64,000 bases of DNA from Salinicola salarius (lineage in GTDB: Bacteria; Pseudomonadota; Gammaproteobacteria; Pseudomonadales; Halomonadaceae). Below the pieces are notes generated by a model. The model made no database searches, was not told the origin of the DNA, and worked only from the letters and a program-made list of their open reading frames with translations. The DNA is taken from contig NZ_PZJT01000013.1 in NCBI RefSeq assembly GCF_003206135.1, positions 1 through 64,000 of the forward strand, given 5' to 3'. Shown here piece by piece: positions 41,744 through 50,685 of the stretch (position 1 is the stretch's first letter; each line of letters begins with the position of its first letter). Made by a program: the position numbers and the translations under genes.

Positions 41744-43134
41744 CGCCGTTGCGACGCTGGCGCCTGTCACATCTGAGTCTTTACCGACGCCTGATGGTCT
41801 GGCTGCTCTGCCCGCTGGCGCTGCTGGTCGCCGTCATGCTGCTGCAGGCCTGGCTGGCCTCCCGCGAGGCGGCCGATCGCGCCTTCGACCGGCTGCTGGA
41901 CGCGGCATCGCTCTCCATTGCCGAGCAGGTTCGCTGGCAGCAGAGTCGGCTGTGGATGGACCTGCCCCCCTCGGCGCTGGAGATGCTTGCCACCGATGCC
42001 GAAGAGCGAGTGTTCTATGCGCTCTACGACGCCCATGGGCACTTCGTCACCGGTAACCGATCGCTCCCCACGCTGCCCGCCGAGAACGGCAGCCAGATGA
42101 GCTACGGAGACGTGACATCCCGGGGCATGCCGCTGCGGCTCGGGGTGCTGCGCGCTCGCCTCGAGGGCTGGGATCGAAGCGATCGCTTCGAGGTCAGGGT
42201 GGCGCAGACACGCGAAGGCCGGCAGGCGCTGGCCAACCAGCTGTTCCTGGCGAGCCTCGTCAATATCGTGATCATTGCCGGCCTGGCCGTGGTGGTCGTC
42301 CTGCTCTCGGCCCGCTTCGCGCTGGAACCGCTGACCCGCCTGCGCCGTGCCATCCGCCAGCGCAATCCTCGAACACTCGCACCGCTCGAACTGCCGCTGC
42401 CCCGCGAACTGGCCGAGCTGCGCCAGACACTGAACGAACTGCTGGCACGCATGCGCCGCGTTCGCGCCAACCAGGAACGCTTCATCGGTGACGCCTCCCA
42501 CCAGTTGAAAACGCCGCTGGCCGGCCTCTCGACCCGCGCGGAGCTGGCCCTGCGACAATCGGATCCGGCAACCTGGCGCGAGGCGCTTGCCACCATGCAT
42601 GGCACCGCCACCAAGACCGCGCGACTGGCCGGCCAGCTGCTGTCGCTGACCCGGCTCAACAACCCTGAAGCGACGCCGGCCAAGCAAGCCGTCGACCTCA
42701 CCGCGTTGGCCCGGCGCTGCGTGCGGGAGGCGTTTTCCCGCCACCATCGCCGCGGGGTCGACCTCGGCGTGGAGGCGCCGGAGCATGCGGTGATGGCCTC
42801 CGCCAACGACTGGCAACTGGAAGAGGCACTGAACAACCTGATCGAAAACGCCTCGCTCTATGGCGCCAGCCAGGTCACCGTGCAGGTCACCGATACACCG
42901 CCACGGCTGGCGGTCATCGATGACGGCCCGGGCATTCCCGAGTCCCAGCGCCTGCTGATGCTGCGCCCTTTCCACCGCGGCCAGGAAACCGGCGACGGTA
43001 GCGGCCTCGGGCTGGCCATCGTCGACAGCATTGCCCGCGCCCACGACATCCGCCTGAGTCTGCAAGCCGTCCATCCCGACCACCCCGAGCGTCCCGGCCT
43101 ATGTATCGCCCTGACCTTTTCATCCGACGCCTGA
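41740..43134 (+). CDS. tctE: Sensor histidine kinase TctE
   Basis: Membrane sensor kinase, 464 residues. A basic N-terminus is followed by a membrane helix (about 19-36), a periplasmic domain of about 130 residues, a second helix (about 168-190), a HAMP-like segment and HisKA with His254 in GDASHQLKTPLAGL. The ATPase domain has EEALNNLIENASLYG (N box), IDDGPGIP (G1) and GSGLGLAIV (G2). GTG 41740 follows GGAGG and overlaps tctD (GTGA). The frame is open upstream inside tctD but is not used. Its 3' end overlaps the downstream binding-protein gene by 34 bases. Confidence 0.93.
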   Translation: MTPLRRWRLSHLSLYRRLMVWLLCPLALLVAVMLLQAWLASREAADRAFDRLLDAASLSIAEQVRWQQSRLWMDLPPSALEMLATDAEERVFYALYDAHGHFVTGNRSLPTLPAENGSQMSYGDVTSRGMPLRLGVLRARLEGWDRSDRFEVRVAQTREGRQALANQLFLASLVNIVIIAGLAVVVVLLSARFALEPLTRLRRAIRQRNPRTLAPLELPLPRELAELRQTLNELLARMRRVRANQERFIGDASHQLKTPLAGLSTRAELALRQSDPATWREALATMHGTATKTARLAGQLLSLTRLNNPEATPAKQAVDLTALARRCVREAFSRHHRRGVDLGVEAPEHAVMASANDWQLEEALNNLIENASLYGASQVTVQVTDTPPRLAVIDDGPGIPESQRLLMLRPFHRGQETGDGSGLGLAIVDSIARAHDIRLSLQAVHPDHPERPGLCIALTFSSDA

Positions 43135-44273
43135 CGACGGCGCCACACCATATCCGGCATCTCGCCGGCGTCTTGCTGGCGCTCACGCTACTGGTGGCGG
43201 CCTCTGCGCAGGCAAGGACACTACATTTCACCGCTGATGCCGAGTCATCCCAGCCACTGACCATTTATGGCGTCGTCGATCCGCCGCAAGTGTATCCGCT
43301 ACTCGCGGACTTTCATCGACGGAACCCGGATATCGCGATCACCTATCACAACCTGGAGACACTGGCGCTACATGCGCGGGTACTTCAGGAACGTGACGCG
43401 CCACGCGCCGACGTGATCATGTCGCCCGCCATGCCCTGGCAATACCAGCTCGCCAACGAAGGGCTCTCGACCCCCGTCGACTCTCCCGCCGCTGAGGCCT
43501 GGCCGAGCTGGGCACGCTGGCGTCAGGAGCTGTTCGGCTTCACGTTCGAACCCATCGTCATGGTCTATCGGCGCGATCTCGCCACCCGCATGCCCCCGCC
43601 GGAAAGCCACGCCGAACTCCTGAGCCTGCTGCGCCAGCGATCCGCTGAACTGAGTCACCGCGTAGTCACCTACGATCCGCGCTTCAGCGGCGCCGGCTAT
43701 ACCTACGCCATCGAGGATGCCAGGATTTCTGCCCGCTACTGGGATCTGGTCGAGGCACTCGGGCAAGCGCACAGCGAGCTGGAGACCACGACGGCAGCGA
43801 TGCTCGAGGGGCTCAGCGAGGGGCGCTACTGGATCGGCTACAATCTGATCGGCTCCTACGTCCAGGATTACGTGGCCGAACATCCCGAGCTGGCCATGGT
43901 CGTGCCCAAGGATTACGCGCTGGTGCTGCAACGTCTGGTCATGATGTCTCGCAACGCGCCGCATCCCGTCGCCGCGCAGCGCTTCATCGATTATCTCCTG
44001 AGCGCACCGGCCCAGCGCCTTCTCGCCACGCAGACGACGCTGGGCGCCGTGCACCCGGCGATCGACGGACTCGGCACCGCAGCGGACCTGCGCAAGCGAC
44101 TGGGAGAGGCGATCCGCCCCGTGCAGATCGGCCCCGGACTGCTGGCGACGCTGGATACGCTCAAGCGTCAGACGCTGCTGGAACAATGGCAACAGGCCTT
44201 CAAGAACCACTCGACCCACGCCGACGGGCCACTGGCCGACCCCTCTCCGCTCCCCCGAGCACCGCAAAAATGA
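43101..44273 (+). CDS. Periplasmic substrate-binding protein of the AfuA/PgtC type, linked to TctDE
   Basis: 390 residues. A basic N-terminus and a hydrophobic signal segment (about 19-37, HLAGVLLALTLLVAASAQA) are followed by a type-II periplasmic binding fold: LTIYGVVDPPQVYPLLADF, ADVIMSPAMPWQYQLANEG, FSGAGYTYAIED and the GRYWIGYNLIGSYVQDY region. No permease or ATPase gene follows. It overlaps tctE by 34 bases and is therefore made with the sensor, so it may present a ligand to TctE rather than feed a transporter, as PgtC does for PgtB. That role is inferred. Iron binding, as in AfuA, is another possibility. Confidence 0.82.
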   Translation: MYRPDLFIRRLTTAPHHIRHLAGVLLALTLLVAASAQARTLHFTADAESSQPLTIYGVVDPPQVYPLLADFHRRNPDIAITYHNLETLALHARVLQERDAPRADVIMSPAMPWQYQLANEGLSTPVDSPAAEAWPSWARWRQELFGFTFEPIVMVYRRDLATRMPPPESHAELLSLLRQRSAELSHRVVTYDPRFSGAGYTYAIEDARISARYWDLVEALGQAHSELETTTAAMLEGLSEGRYWIGYNLIGSYVQDYVAEHPELAMVVPKDYALVLQRLVMMSRNAPHPVAAQRFIDYLLSAPAQRLLATQTTLGAVHPAIDGLGTAADLRKRLGEAIRPVQIGPGLLATLDTLKRQTLLEQWQQAFKNHSTHADGPLADPSPLPRAPQK

Positions 44274-44301
44274 GCACCGCAGAAATGAGCACGCCATGAA
44301 A
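44257..44301 (+). repeat. Three 15-base tandem units spanning a stop/start junction
   Basis: Units 44257-44271, 44272-44286 and 44287-44301 begin GAGCACCGCA or GAGCACGCC. The first two differ by one base. They span the end of the binding-protein gene and the start of tlyA and create a nine-codon frame at 44270-44299 (MSTAEMSTP) whose ATG and stop overlap the neighbouring stop and start. Confidence 0.85.
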
Positions 44302-45045
44302 CGACTCGATCAACTCGTCACCGCTCACGTGCGTTCGCGCACCCGGGCGCAACGCCTGATTCGCCAAGGCTTCGTCAGCATCAACGCCGGGGGGAAATGG
44401 CAGGTCGCGACCAAGCCCGGCGAGAAACTCCCGGAGACAACGGCACTGCGTATCGCCGAAGCGCCGGAAGAGCGCTACGTCTCGCGAGCCGGCCTCAAGC
44501 TGGAAGCGCTGCTGGAGACGCTGGACCGGCGCCTCGACGGCCTCACCGTGCTCGACATTGGCCAGTCCACCGGCGGTTTCACCGACTGCGCGTTACGCTA
44601 CGGCGCGACAAAGGTCATCGGCATCGAGGTGGGACACGATCAACTCGATGCCTCCCTGCGTGACGACGACAGCGTCATCTGCCTGGAAGGCACCAACGCC
44701 CGCCAGTTGCCGACGACGCAGTTGGAGGCCCTGGCGCCCGACGGCATCGACGCCGTGGTGATGGACGTCTCGTTCATCTCGCAGACGCTGATATTGCCGG
44801 AGGTTGCCCGCGTCCTGCGCCCGGGTGGCGAGCTCTACTCGCTGGTCAAGCCGCAGTTCGAGGTCGGCCCCGGCAAGGTCGACTCGCGGGGTATCGTCCG
44901 CGATGCCAGCCTCTACGCGGCGGTCGCCGACACGCTGCACCGGGCCTGCGATTCCCACGGCCTGGCAATCGACCATTGGCAGGAAAGCCCGATCCAGGGT
45001 GGCGACGGCAACCGCGAGTTTCTGCTCCACGCACTGCGCCGTTGA
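44296..45045 (+). CDS. tlyA: TlyA family rRNA 2'-O-methyltransferase / putative hemolysin
   Basis: 249 residues. The N-terminal S4 RNA-binding domain (1-62: MKRLDQLVTAHVRSRTRAQR, VSINAG) is followed by an FtsJ/RrmJ-like SAM methyltransferase: VLDIGQSTGGFTDCALRYGA (motif I), DAVVMDVSFISQTLILP and LYSLVKPQFEVGPGKV. The usual motif I reads DVGASTGGFTD, so Gln replaces Ala here. In characterised members the targets are C1409 of 16S and C1920 of 23S rRNA. Its ATG overlaps a mini-frame stop and lacks a good ribosome site, suggesting coupling with the upstream gene. It is convergent with the MscK-like gene. Confidence 0.92.
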   Translation: MKRLDQLVTAHVRSRTRAQRLIRQGFVSINAGGKWQVATKPGEKLPETTALRIAEAPEERYVSRAGLKLEALLETLDRRLDGLTVLDIGQSTGGFTDCALRYGATKVIGIEVGHDQLDASLRDDDSVICLEGTNARQLPTTQLEALAPDGIDAVVMDVSFISQTLILPEVARVLRPGGELYSLVKPQFEVGPGKVDSRGIVRDASLYAAVADTLHRACDSHGLAIDHWQESPIQGGDGNREFLLHALRR

Positions 45046-45073
45046 ACGGCGCGCTATTTCCGAGGCGGTGCGA

Positions 45074-48000
45074 TCAACGGCCGCCGTCCCCTCCTCCATC
45101 GCCGCCACCACCGTGTCCGGCGCCACCGACTTCTCCATCGCCCAGGTGACCATCGTCACCACTGCGAGACTGGCGTGAACTCCGGGGTGCCGCTGGCGGC
45201 CGGGGGGTCGAATCAGGCTCCGAACCCAGCGCCGCCTCGTTTCCGCTGGCGCTCTGGACCTTCGCCACCTGGCCGTTGTCGCCATGCAGCCAGACGTCCA
45301 TCTGGTTGAAAGCCACGCGAATGCCATGTTCCTTGAACAACTGATCCAGCCGGCGGTTGATCTCGTCACTGGCGTAGAGCCGATCCAGCAGATCGTTGAC
45401 GAAGATCCGCAGCTCGAAGTTGAACGATGTCGGCCCGTAGCTGAGACAGAACACCTGCGGCTCGGGATCCCGCAATACCCGGCGGTTCTCGTCCGCGGCC
45501 TGCCGCATCAGCCGGTGCACCTCGTCGAGATCCGAGCCGTGGGCCACACCGTAGGTCAGTACCACTCGAGTCACGTTGTCCGATAGCGACCAGTTGATCA
45601 GTTGATCGGTGACGAAGGTCTTGTTGGGAATGATGATCTCCTTGCGGTCGAAATCGGTCACCGTGGTCGCCCGGATGCGGATACGGCTGACCGAACCGTG
45701 GAGCTGGCCGAGCGTGATGGTGTCGCCGATTCGCATCGGGCGCTCGAACAGAATGATCAGGCCCGAGATGAAATTGGCGAAGATCTCCTGCAGGCCGAAG
45801 CCCAGCCCCACGCCCAGCGCCGCCACCAGCCATTGCAGTTTGTCCCAGGAGACCCCGAGCGTGCCGAGCGAGACCACCACGCCGGTGCCGATGATGGTGT
45901 AGGAGAGCAGCGAGGAGATCGCGTAGGCACTGCCCTGTTTGAGCGTCAGGCGCGACAGGACCATGACCTCCAGCAGGCCGGGCAGGTTGCGCGCCAGCAT
46001 CATGGTCAGCGCCACCATGACCAGCGCCACGATGACATCCGCCACCGTGATCGGATCCAAAGTCATCGCCTCGCCCTGCCCCCGCTCGATTTCCCACACG
46101 CTGACATGATCGAGATAGGAGAAGACCTCGAGCAGATCCGACCAGATCAGGTAGAAGGCGAAGGTAAAACCGATGAACAGGATCAGCTTGGAGAGTCGCA
46201 GCGACTGCTGGTTGACCTGCTCCATGTCCAGCGGCGGCTCCTCGACCACCTCGAGCCCGCCCTCGGCCCCTTCCTGGATCTGGGCCCGCCGACGTGCCAC
46301 CGCCCGGCGATAGGCCAGGCGGCGCTGTGCCACCGCCAGTCCGCGGACCACCGTGGCCTCGACCAGGATCCACAATCCGAAGAGATAGAGCGAATTGATG
46401 AACCGACCGATCAACCGCAGCGCCGCGTACTCGTAGCCCAGTGCGACCAGCCCGGCCAGCACCAGCGGCACCAGCGCCAATGCCAGCCCCAACAGCAATC
46501 GGAACAGCTTGAGACCGAAATAGGGCACATGCGCGAGGATCAGCCGCACCAGGATGACGCTCATCGCCAGCAGGCCGGCCAGCAGCAACAGCAGGAACAG
46601 CGGCCGACTGGATAGCTCGGCCTGACTGCCGGGCGAGGTGACACTGATGAGAATGACGGGAATGAGCGAAATTCCCAGCCAGAACAACAGACGGCGCAGC
46701 CGGGCCACGTAGCCGGCCGACCAGTGGAAATGGCGCGTCGCCACCCCGTCCGACACCAGCAGTCGACGAGTCCAGCCAATGACGCCCCATGCCAGGGCGA
46801 GCTGCAACAGCGACTCACCCACACGCTCGGCGAACGCATCGCTGCCCAGTCTCAGCAGCCCGCCGATCACGGCCAGCAGCATCGGGCCATGGGCGGCCAG
46901 CAACGCGTTGTAGAGAATCGCGCGCGGGGTATGCATCTGGGTGTCGCGCTTGAGACGGCCGATCTGCTCATGAAGATTGAGCAGCCGGACCTTGATTCGA
47001 CGCCTCGACATCAGCAGCACGGCGGCCAGAATCAGCACCGGCACGACCGCCAGCGCATGGATATCCGGCACCTGCCAGAAACTCGCCAGCGCCTCTGGCC
47101 AGGCGTCTCCGCCCACCTGGATGGCGAGAAGACCGGGCGCATCCTGCCACCAGCTCAATGTCAGCGGGCGCGAACTGGCGACCCAGAACAGCTGCTCCTC
47201 GATGACGCCACGAAGCGACGTGGTGAGCTCGGCCAGTTGCTCCTGATTGAGCTGCAGATCGATCGCCACCGTCAACAAATTGCCGTATTCACGATCGAGC
47301 TGTTCGAGAATGTCACTCCGCGACTGGAATAGCTTCACCAGCGAATCAATCAACGCTGGCGTCACATCGATGTCGGTATCGGCCAGACTCTTCTCGGCCA
47401 ACGCCCTCGGTTGACGAAGGGCATCGCGCTGCTCGGCCAGATCGAACTGGCTCAGCCGCGTTTCGGCGATCTCCTCCTGCAGGCCGCCCAATTCGTCGAC
47501 GTCCGGAAGGGCTCGGCGCTGCTCGTTGAGGATGCGCGACAGCAGCGGGCTGCCGCGGATGGCGTCGATCTGTTCGTTGAGCGTGCGCTTGATCTGGCGC
47601 ACACGATCGAGCTGCGAGCGAGTATCGATGGCCCGCCGGATCAGGTCGTTGGTGCGGTCGGTGACCTCGAGCAGTTGGTCGCTGAGCTCGCGATTGGTCG
47701 CCTGGATATCACGCAGCACCGGGTGCGCGGCGATCGCTGCCCGATCTTCCTCGCCGATATCGGCGACGGCTTTCTCCGATTCGGCACGCCGCTGCCGGTC
47801 GAGCGCCGCCCGCAATGCATTCAGGCGGGCTTCTTCGATGGCAACCTGGCGCTGGAGCAAGTCGCGGCGCTGGGCATCGAGCTCGCGAAGCTGCGTGTTG
47901 TTGGCCAGTTCCCGGCGATGATACTCGGCTTGCAGCTCGGCCAGCGCGAGTTCCAGTCGGTAGCGTGCCTGGGCCGGATCGAAGGTCTGGGTTTCGTCAC

Positions 48001-48739
48001 TATCAGGCGTCTGAAGCTGTGTTCGTGCCTGTTCGGCATCTGCCATCGCCTTGGCGATGGCAGATTGCGCTCGTTCCGGCCGCGTCTCCGCGCTGATCAG
48101 CCGCGCGTTGACCGACGCCAATTGACCTTGCAAGGTTTCGAGCCGATCCAGGGCATCGGACGTTCTCTGGCTCAACGTTTCCACCGTGAGCCCATCGAGG
48201 GTATCGGCTGCCGGGGCCTCGCTATCGCTCAGTGCGGAAAGCTGGCGCTCGAGTTCGCGAATTCGCCGGGGTGCCTGCTGCGCCGAGCTCTCGAGCGTCT
48301 TCAGCTCCTTGCGCAGTGCTTCCAGCGAATCCAGCGTCTGCACCGCGACTCGCAGATCCTCCAGCGCCGCCTGCTGCTGTTCATCAGGCGCCTCGATCTG
48401 CTCGAGCTTCTGCTGTTCGGCAGCGAGCGTGTCGCGCGTCGGCAGGCTTTCCTGCTGTTGCGCCAGGGCGACAGCGCTTGTCATCAGTATGCACAATGCC
48501 AGCGCGAGGAACGTGATACGCTGAGCCACTTTTTTTACGATCGAAACGGCTTTGACGATCGAAACGGCTTTGACGACCGAAACGGCTTTGACGACCGAAA
48601 CGGCTTTGACGACAGAGACAGCAGGCGCAGGCGCTCGGGCGGTCATTATCAGAGCGTTGGCCCTCGTGGGGTTTAACGATCTCCGAGCAAGAGGCTCTGG
48701 TTGACTGACATACTCGCTCCCGGCCGGATAATCCGACAT
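45074..48739 (-). CDS. Large mechanosensitive channel of the MscK (KefA) type
   Basis: 1221-residue channel that relieves turgor on osmotic downshock. Order: an N-terminal segment with five AVSVVK-like hexapeptides (about 38-68), a signal-like helix (QRITFLALALCILMTSAVALAQ), a long periplasmic coiled-coil region (about 95-540), many membrane helices (about 560-980) and the C-terminal MscS core: pore/beta domain VGLGFGLQEIFANFISGLII, FERPMRIGDTITLGQLHGSV, IIPNKTFVTDQLINWS. It ends in a Gly/Asp-rich tail. ATG 48739 has a strong GAGGAG site; ATG 48646 is in frame but has none. Either choice places an unusual repeat before the signal helix. In a halophile such a channel is expected. Confidence 0.9.
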   Translation of the reverse strand: MSDYPAGSEYVSQPEPLARRSLNPTRANALIMTARAPAPAVSVVKAVSVVKAVSVVKAVSIVKAVSIVKKVAQRITFLALALCILMTSAVALAQQQESLPTRDTLAAEQQKLEQIEAPDEQQQAALEDLRVAVQTLDSLEALRKELKTLESSAQQAPRRIRELERQLSALSDSEAPAADTLDGLTVETLSQRTSDALDRLETLQGQLASVNARLISAETRPERAQSAIAKAMADAEQARTQLQTPDSDETQTFDPAQARYRLELALAELQAEYHRRELANNTQLRELDAQRRDLLQRQVAIEEARLNALRAALDRQRRAESEKAVADIGEEDRAAIAAHPVLRDIQATNRELSDQLLEVTDRTNDLIRRAIDTRSQLDRVRQIKRTLNEQIDAIRGSPLLSRILNEQRRALPDVDELGGLQEEIAETRLSQFDLAEQRDALRQPRALAEKSLADTDIDVTPALIDSLVKLFQSRSDILEQLDREYGNLLTVAIDLQLNQEQLAELTTSLRGVIEEQLFWVASSRPLTLSWWQDAPGLLAIQVGGDAWPEALASFWQVPDIHALAVVPVLILAAVLLMSRRRIKVRLLNLHEQIGRLKRDTQMHTPRAILYNALLAAHGPMLLAVIGGLLRLGSDAFAERVGESLLQLALAWGVIGWTRRLLVSDGVATRHFHWSAGYVARLRRLLFWLGISLIPVILISVTSPGSQAELSSRPLFLLLLLAGLLAMSVILVRLILAHVPYFGLKLFRLLLGLALALVPLVLAGLVALGYEYAALRLIGRFINSLYLFGLWILVEATVVRGLAVAQRRLAYRRAVARRRAQIQEGAEGGLEVVEEPPLDMEQVNQQSLRLSKLILFIGFTFAFYLIWSDLLEVFSYLDHVSVWEIERGQGEAMTLDPITVADVIVALVMVALTMMLARNLPGLLEVMVLSRLTLKQGSAYAISSLLSYTIIGTGVVVSLGTLGVSWDKLQWLVAALGVGLGFGLQEIFANFISGLIILFERPMRIGDTITLGQLHGSVSRIRIRATTVTDFDRKEIIIPNKTFVTDQLINWSLSDNVTRVVLTYGVAHGSDLDEVHRLMRQAADENRRVLRDPEPQVFCLSYGPTSFNFELRIFVNDLLDRLYASDEINRRLDQLFKEHGIRVAFNQMDVWLHGDNGQVAKVQSASGNEAALGSEPDSTPRPPAAPRSSRQSRSGDDGHLGDGEVGGAGHGGGGDGGGDGGR
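48534..48610 (-). repeat. 18-base tandem repeat in the MscK-like N-terminus
   Basis: About four and a half units of 18 bases (boundaries near 48551, 48569, 48587, 48605). Adjacent units differ by 0-1 base. On the coding strand they specify A-V-S-[VI]-V-K repeats, in frame. The near identity of units suggests recent expansion. Confidence 0.9.
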
Positions 48740-48979
48740 GCCCTCTCCTCGCCAACTCCGTTCATGCGGCCACCGTCGCTCTCGCGCGGTACGATTCGTA
48801 TCGAAGTCGGAGTTTAACGCCAGGACGAGCGGATTCCGAGGCGTCCGTTAAGCGTGCCTGCCGAGTTTGACTTAGGCCGGCGACATGCTAGAAATCGTCA
48901 CTACTCGACTACACGAAGCCTGATCGTCATCGACCTGATCGCGCTTCTATCCACTGGATTATCTTGACAGGACAGTCTT

Positions 48980-49903
48980 ATGACGCCCATTCGTTCGCTG
49001 CGCCATACCAGTCTTCTACTAGCGGGGGTGCTGGTCACTCCGTTGGCGACTGCGCAGGCACCGGAAAGCGATGGCGACCCGGTTCAACAAGCGAACGAGC
49101 AGGCGGAAGTGCGCCGTAACCTCGAAGCGGAAACCGCCGAGAACCCGCTCGCGATCACGACCTATCGCCGCAACTACTTCCTGCCGTGGACTTACAACAC
49201 CAACCCGGACGAGGCCGATTTCCGTCAGATCACCTCCGAGGGCGAGGTCGACAATTCGGAAATCAAGTTCCAGTTGAGCTTCAAGATCAAGCTGCTCGAC
49301 GACATGTTCGGAGACAACGGCGACCTCTATTTCGCCTATACCCAGCGCAGCTGGTGGCAAGCCTACAACTCCGAGGCATCGGCCCCCTTTCGCGAGACCA
49401 ATTACGAACCCGAGGGTTTCGTGAGCTTCGATAACCGATGGACAGTGCTGGGCTGGACCAACACCATCAACCGGGTCGGCTTCGCGCATCAGTCCAATGG
49501 TCGTTCGGATCCGCTGTCACGCAGCTGGAATCGAATCTATGCCGAATCGATATTTCAGCGTGGCAACTGGGCGTTCAGTGTCGCCCCTCACTGGCGCATT
49601 CCTGAAAACGACGAGGATGACGACAACCCCGATCTGGAAAACTATATCGGCTATGGTGACCTGACCGTGGTCCGCGCCTTCGGCGACCAGGAAGTTTCGT
49701 TGATGGTTCGCGGCAACCCCGGCAAGGCCCACTATGGCGGTCAGCTCGACTACTCCTTTCCGCTGTTCGGCAAGGTTCGCGGCTTCCTGCAGTACTATCA
49801 GGGCTACGGCGAAAGCTTGATCGACTACGACCATGACGTGCAGCGTTTCGGCCTCGGCTTCAGCATCAATACCTTTTTGGCCGGCATCCCTGGCACTCGT
49901 TGA
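48980..49903 (+). CDS. pldA: Outer-membrane phospholipase A1 (PldA/OMPLA)
   Basis: Outer-membrane 12-strand beta-barrel that hydrolyses misplaced phospholipids in the outer leaflet, 307 residues. A signal peptide ends near ATAQAPES (about residue 26). The catalytic triad is clear: His170, Ser172 and Asn184 in GFAHQSNGRSDPLSRSWNR, with the same 14-residue His-Asn spacing as E. coli (142/156). Calcium-site residues lie nearby. The end is GFSINTFLAGIPGTR. ATG 48980 has AGGACAG upstream. Functionally it complements MlaA. Confidence 0.93.
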   Translation: MTPIRSLRHTSLLLAGVLVTPLATAQAPESDGDPVQQANEQAEVRRNLEAETAENPLAITTYRRNYFLPWTYNTNPDEADFRQITSEGEVDNSEIKFQLSFKIKLLDDMFGDNGDLYFAYTQRSWWQAYNSEASAPFRETNYEPEGFVSFDNRWTVLGWTNTINRVGFAHQSNGRSDPLSRSWNRIYAESIFQRGNWAFSVAPHWRIPENDEDDDNPDLENYIGYGDLTVVRAFGDQEVSLMVRGNPGKAHYGGQLDYSFPLFGKVRGFLQYYQGYGESLIDYDHDVQRFGLGFSINTFLAGIPGTR

Positions 49904-49963
49904 TCCCTGCAGATAGCCTGTCTATGCTGATCCACGTTAATTGACTGTCAAAGGAAGACGACC

Positions 49964-50305
49964 ATGACCATGCAATCCATCGGCGGCAACGGCCCCGAGC
50001 GCGAACGCGAAGCTTCTACCGAGCAACTCAAGGAAGATCTGCGCAACCTGTCGCAGACCGTCGAAGAGCTGATCCATGCCACGGCGGACGACTCGCGCAG
50101 CAACATCTCCGAAATGCGTGAACGCGCCCAGCAGCGCCTGCAGGAGACGCGCGGACGTCTCGAAGCCCGTGGCGAGAAGCTTTATGCCAGCGCCAAGGGC
50201 CAGATGGACGCCACCGATCAGTACGTGCACGAGAATCCCTGGACGAGCATCGGCATCGGCGCCGCCGCTGGTGTCGTTCTGGGGCTGCTGCTGGGGCGTC
50301 GTTGA
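49964..50305 (+). CDS. yqjD: DUF883 (YqjD/ElaB) family protein
   Basis: 113-residue tail-anchored inner-membrane protein. The N-terminal two thirds is an amphipathic coiled coil (EQLKEDLRNLSQTVEEL, MRERAQQRLQETRGRLE), then the family signature ENPWTSIGIGAAAGVVLGLLLGRR at the C-terminus. Members bind ribosomes and act in stationary phase in E. coli. It is the first gene of a yqjD-yqjE-yqjK-like set. ATG 49964 has AAAGGAAGA upstream. Two more paralogues lie at 56856 and 57274. Confidence 0.9.
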   Translation: MTMQSIGGNGPEREREASTEQLKEDLRNLSQTVEELIHATADDSRSNISEMRERAQQRLQETRGRLEARGEKLYASAKGQMDATDQYVHENPWTSIGIGAAAGVVLGLLLGRR

Positions 50306-50685
50306 TGGCGGGTCCGGCTGAAAACGTCATCACCGCCGCTCGGCGGCTGATCGCCAACCTCATCGCCAGTGGCGAGACGCGCCTGCGTCTCGCCGTTGTC
50401 GAATGGGAAGCCGAACGCGACCGAATGTTGACCCTGCTGCTGCTGGCGGGCGCCGGCCTGATCATGCTCTCCTTCGCCATCGGCATGCTGCTTCTGCTGG
50501 TCGTGGTGGTGTACTGGGAGGATAACCGCTTGCAGGCCATCGGGATCTGCTCGGCGGTGCTTTTCGTCATCGCGGGCGCGCTGATTCTCTCGGCCAAGCG
50601 AGTGGCCAAACAACGTAAGTTGATGGCCGCGACCTTGCATCATCTCGAACGCGATCGAGAGGCACTGGGGCCTTCCCATGACTGA
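50305..50685 (+). CDS. yqjE: YqjE-like phage-holin-III-family membrane protein
   Basis: 126 residues with two hydrophobic segments (about 42-68, 74-96: LLLLAGAGLIMLSFAIGMLL, AIGICSAVLFVIAGALIL) between charged ends. The N-terminal amphipathic part (RLIANLIASGETRLRLAVVE) is typical of YqjE. Its ATG overlaps the stop of the DUF883 gene (TGATG), and its stop overlaps the next start, so the three are translationally coupled. Function is not established in the family. Confidence 0.82.
   Translation: MAGPAENVITAARRLIANLIASGETRLRLAVVEWEAERDRMLTLLLLAGAGLIMLSFAIGMLLLLVVVVYWEDNRLQAIGICSAVLFVIAGALILSAKRVAKQRKLMAATLHHLERDREALGPSHD

Noticed and set aside
48534..48610. Possible CRISPR-like repeat
   Set aside because: Units are contiguous with no spacers and lie in frame inside a gene.
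45366..48676. Long Gly/Arg- or His/Gln-rich frames on both strands across the MscK-like gene
   Set aside because: Shadow frames; the MscS core motifs, coiled coil and membrane helices fix the true reading frame.
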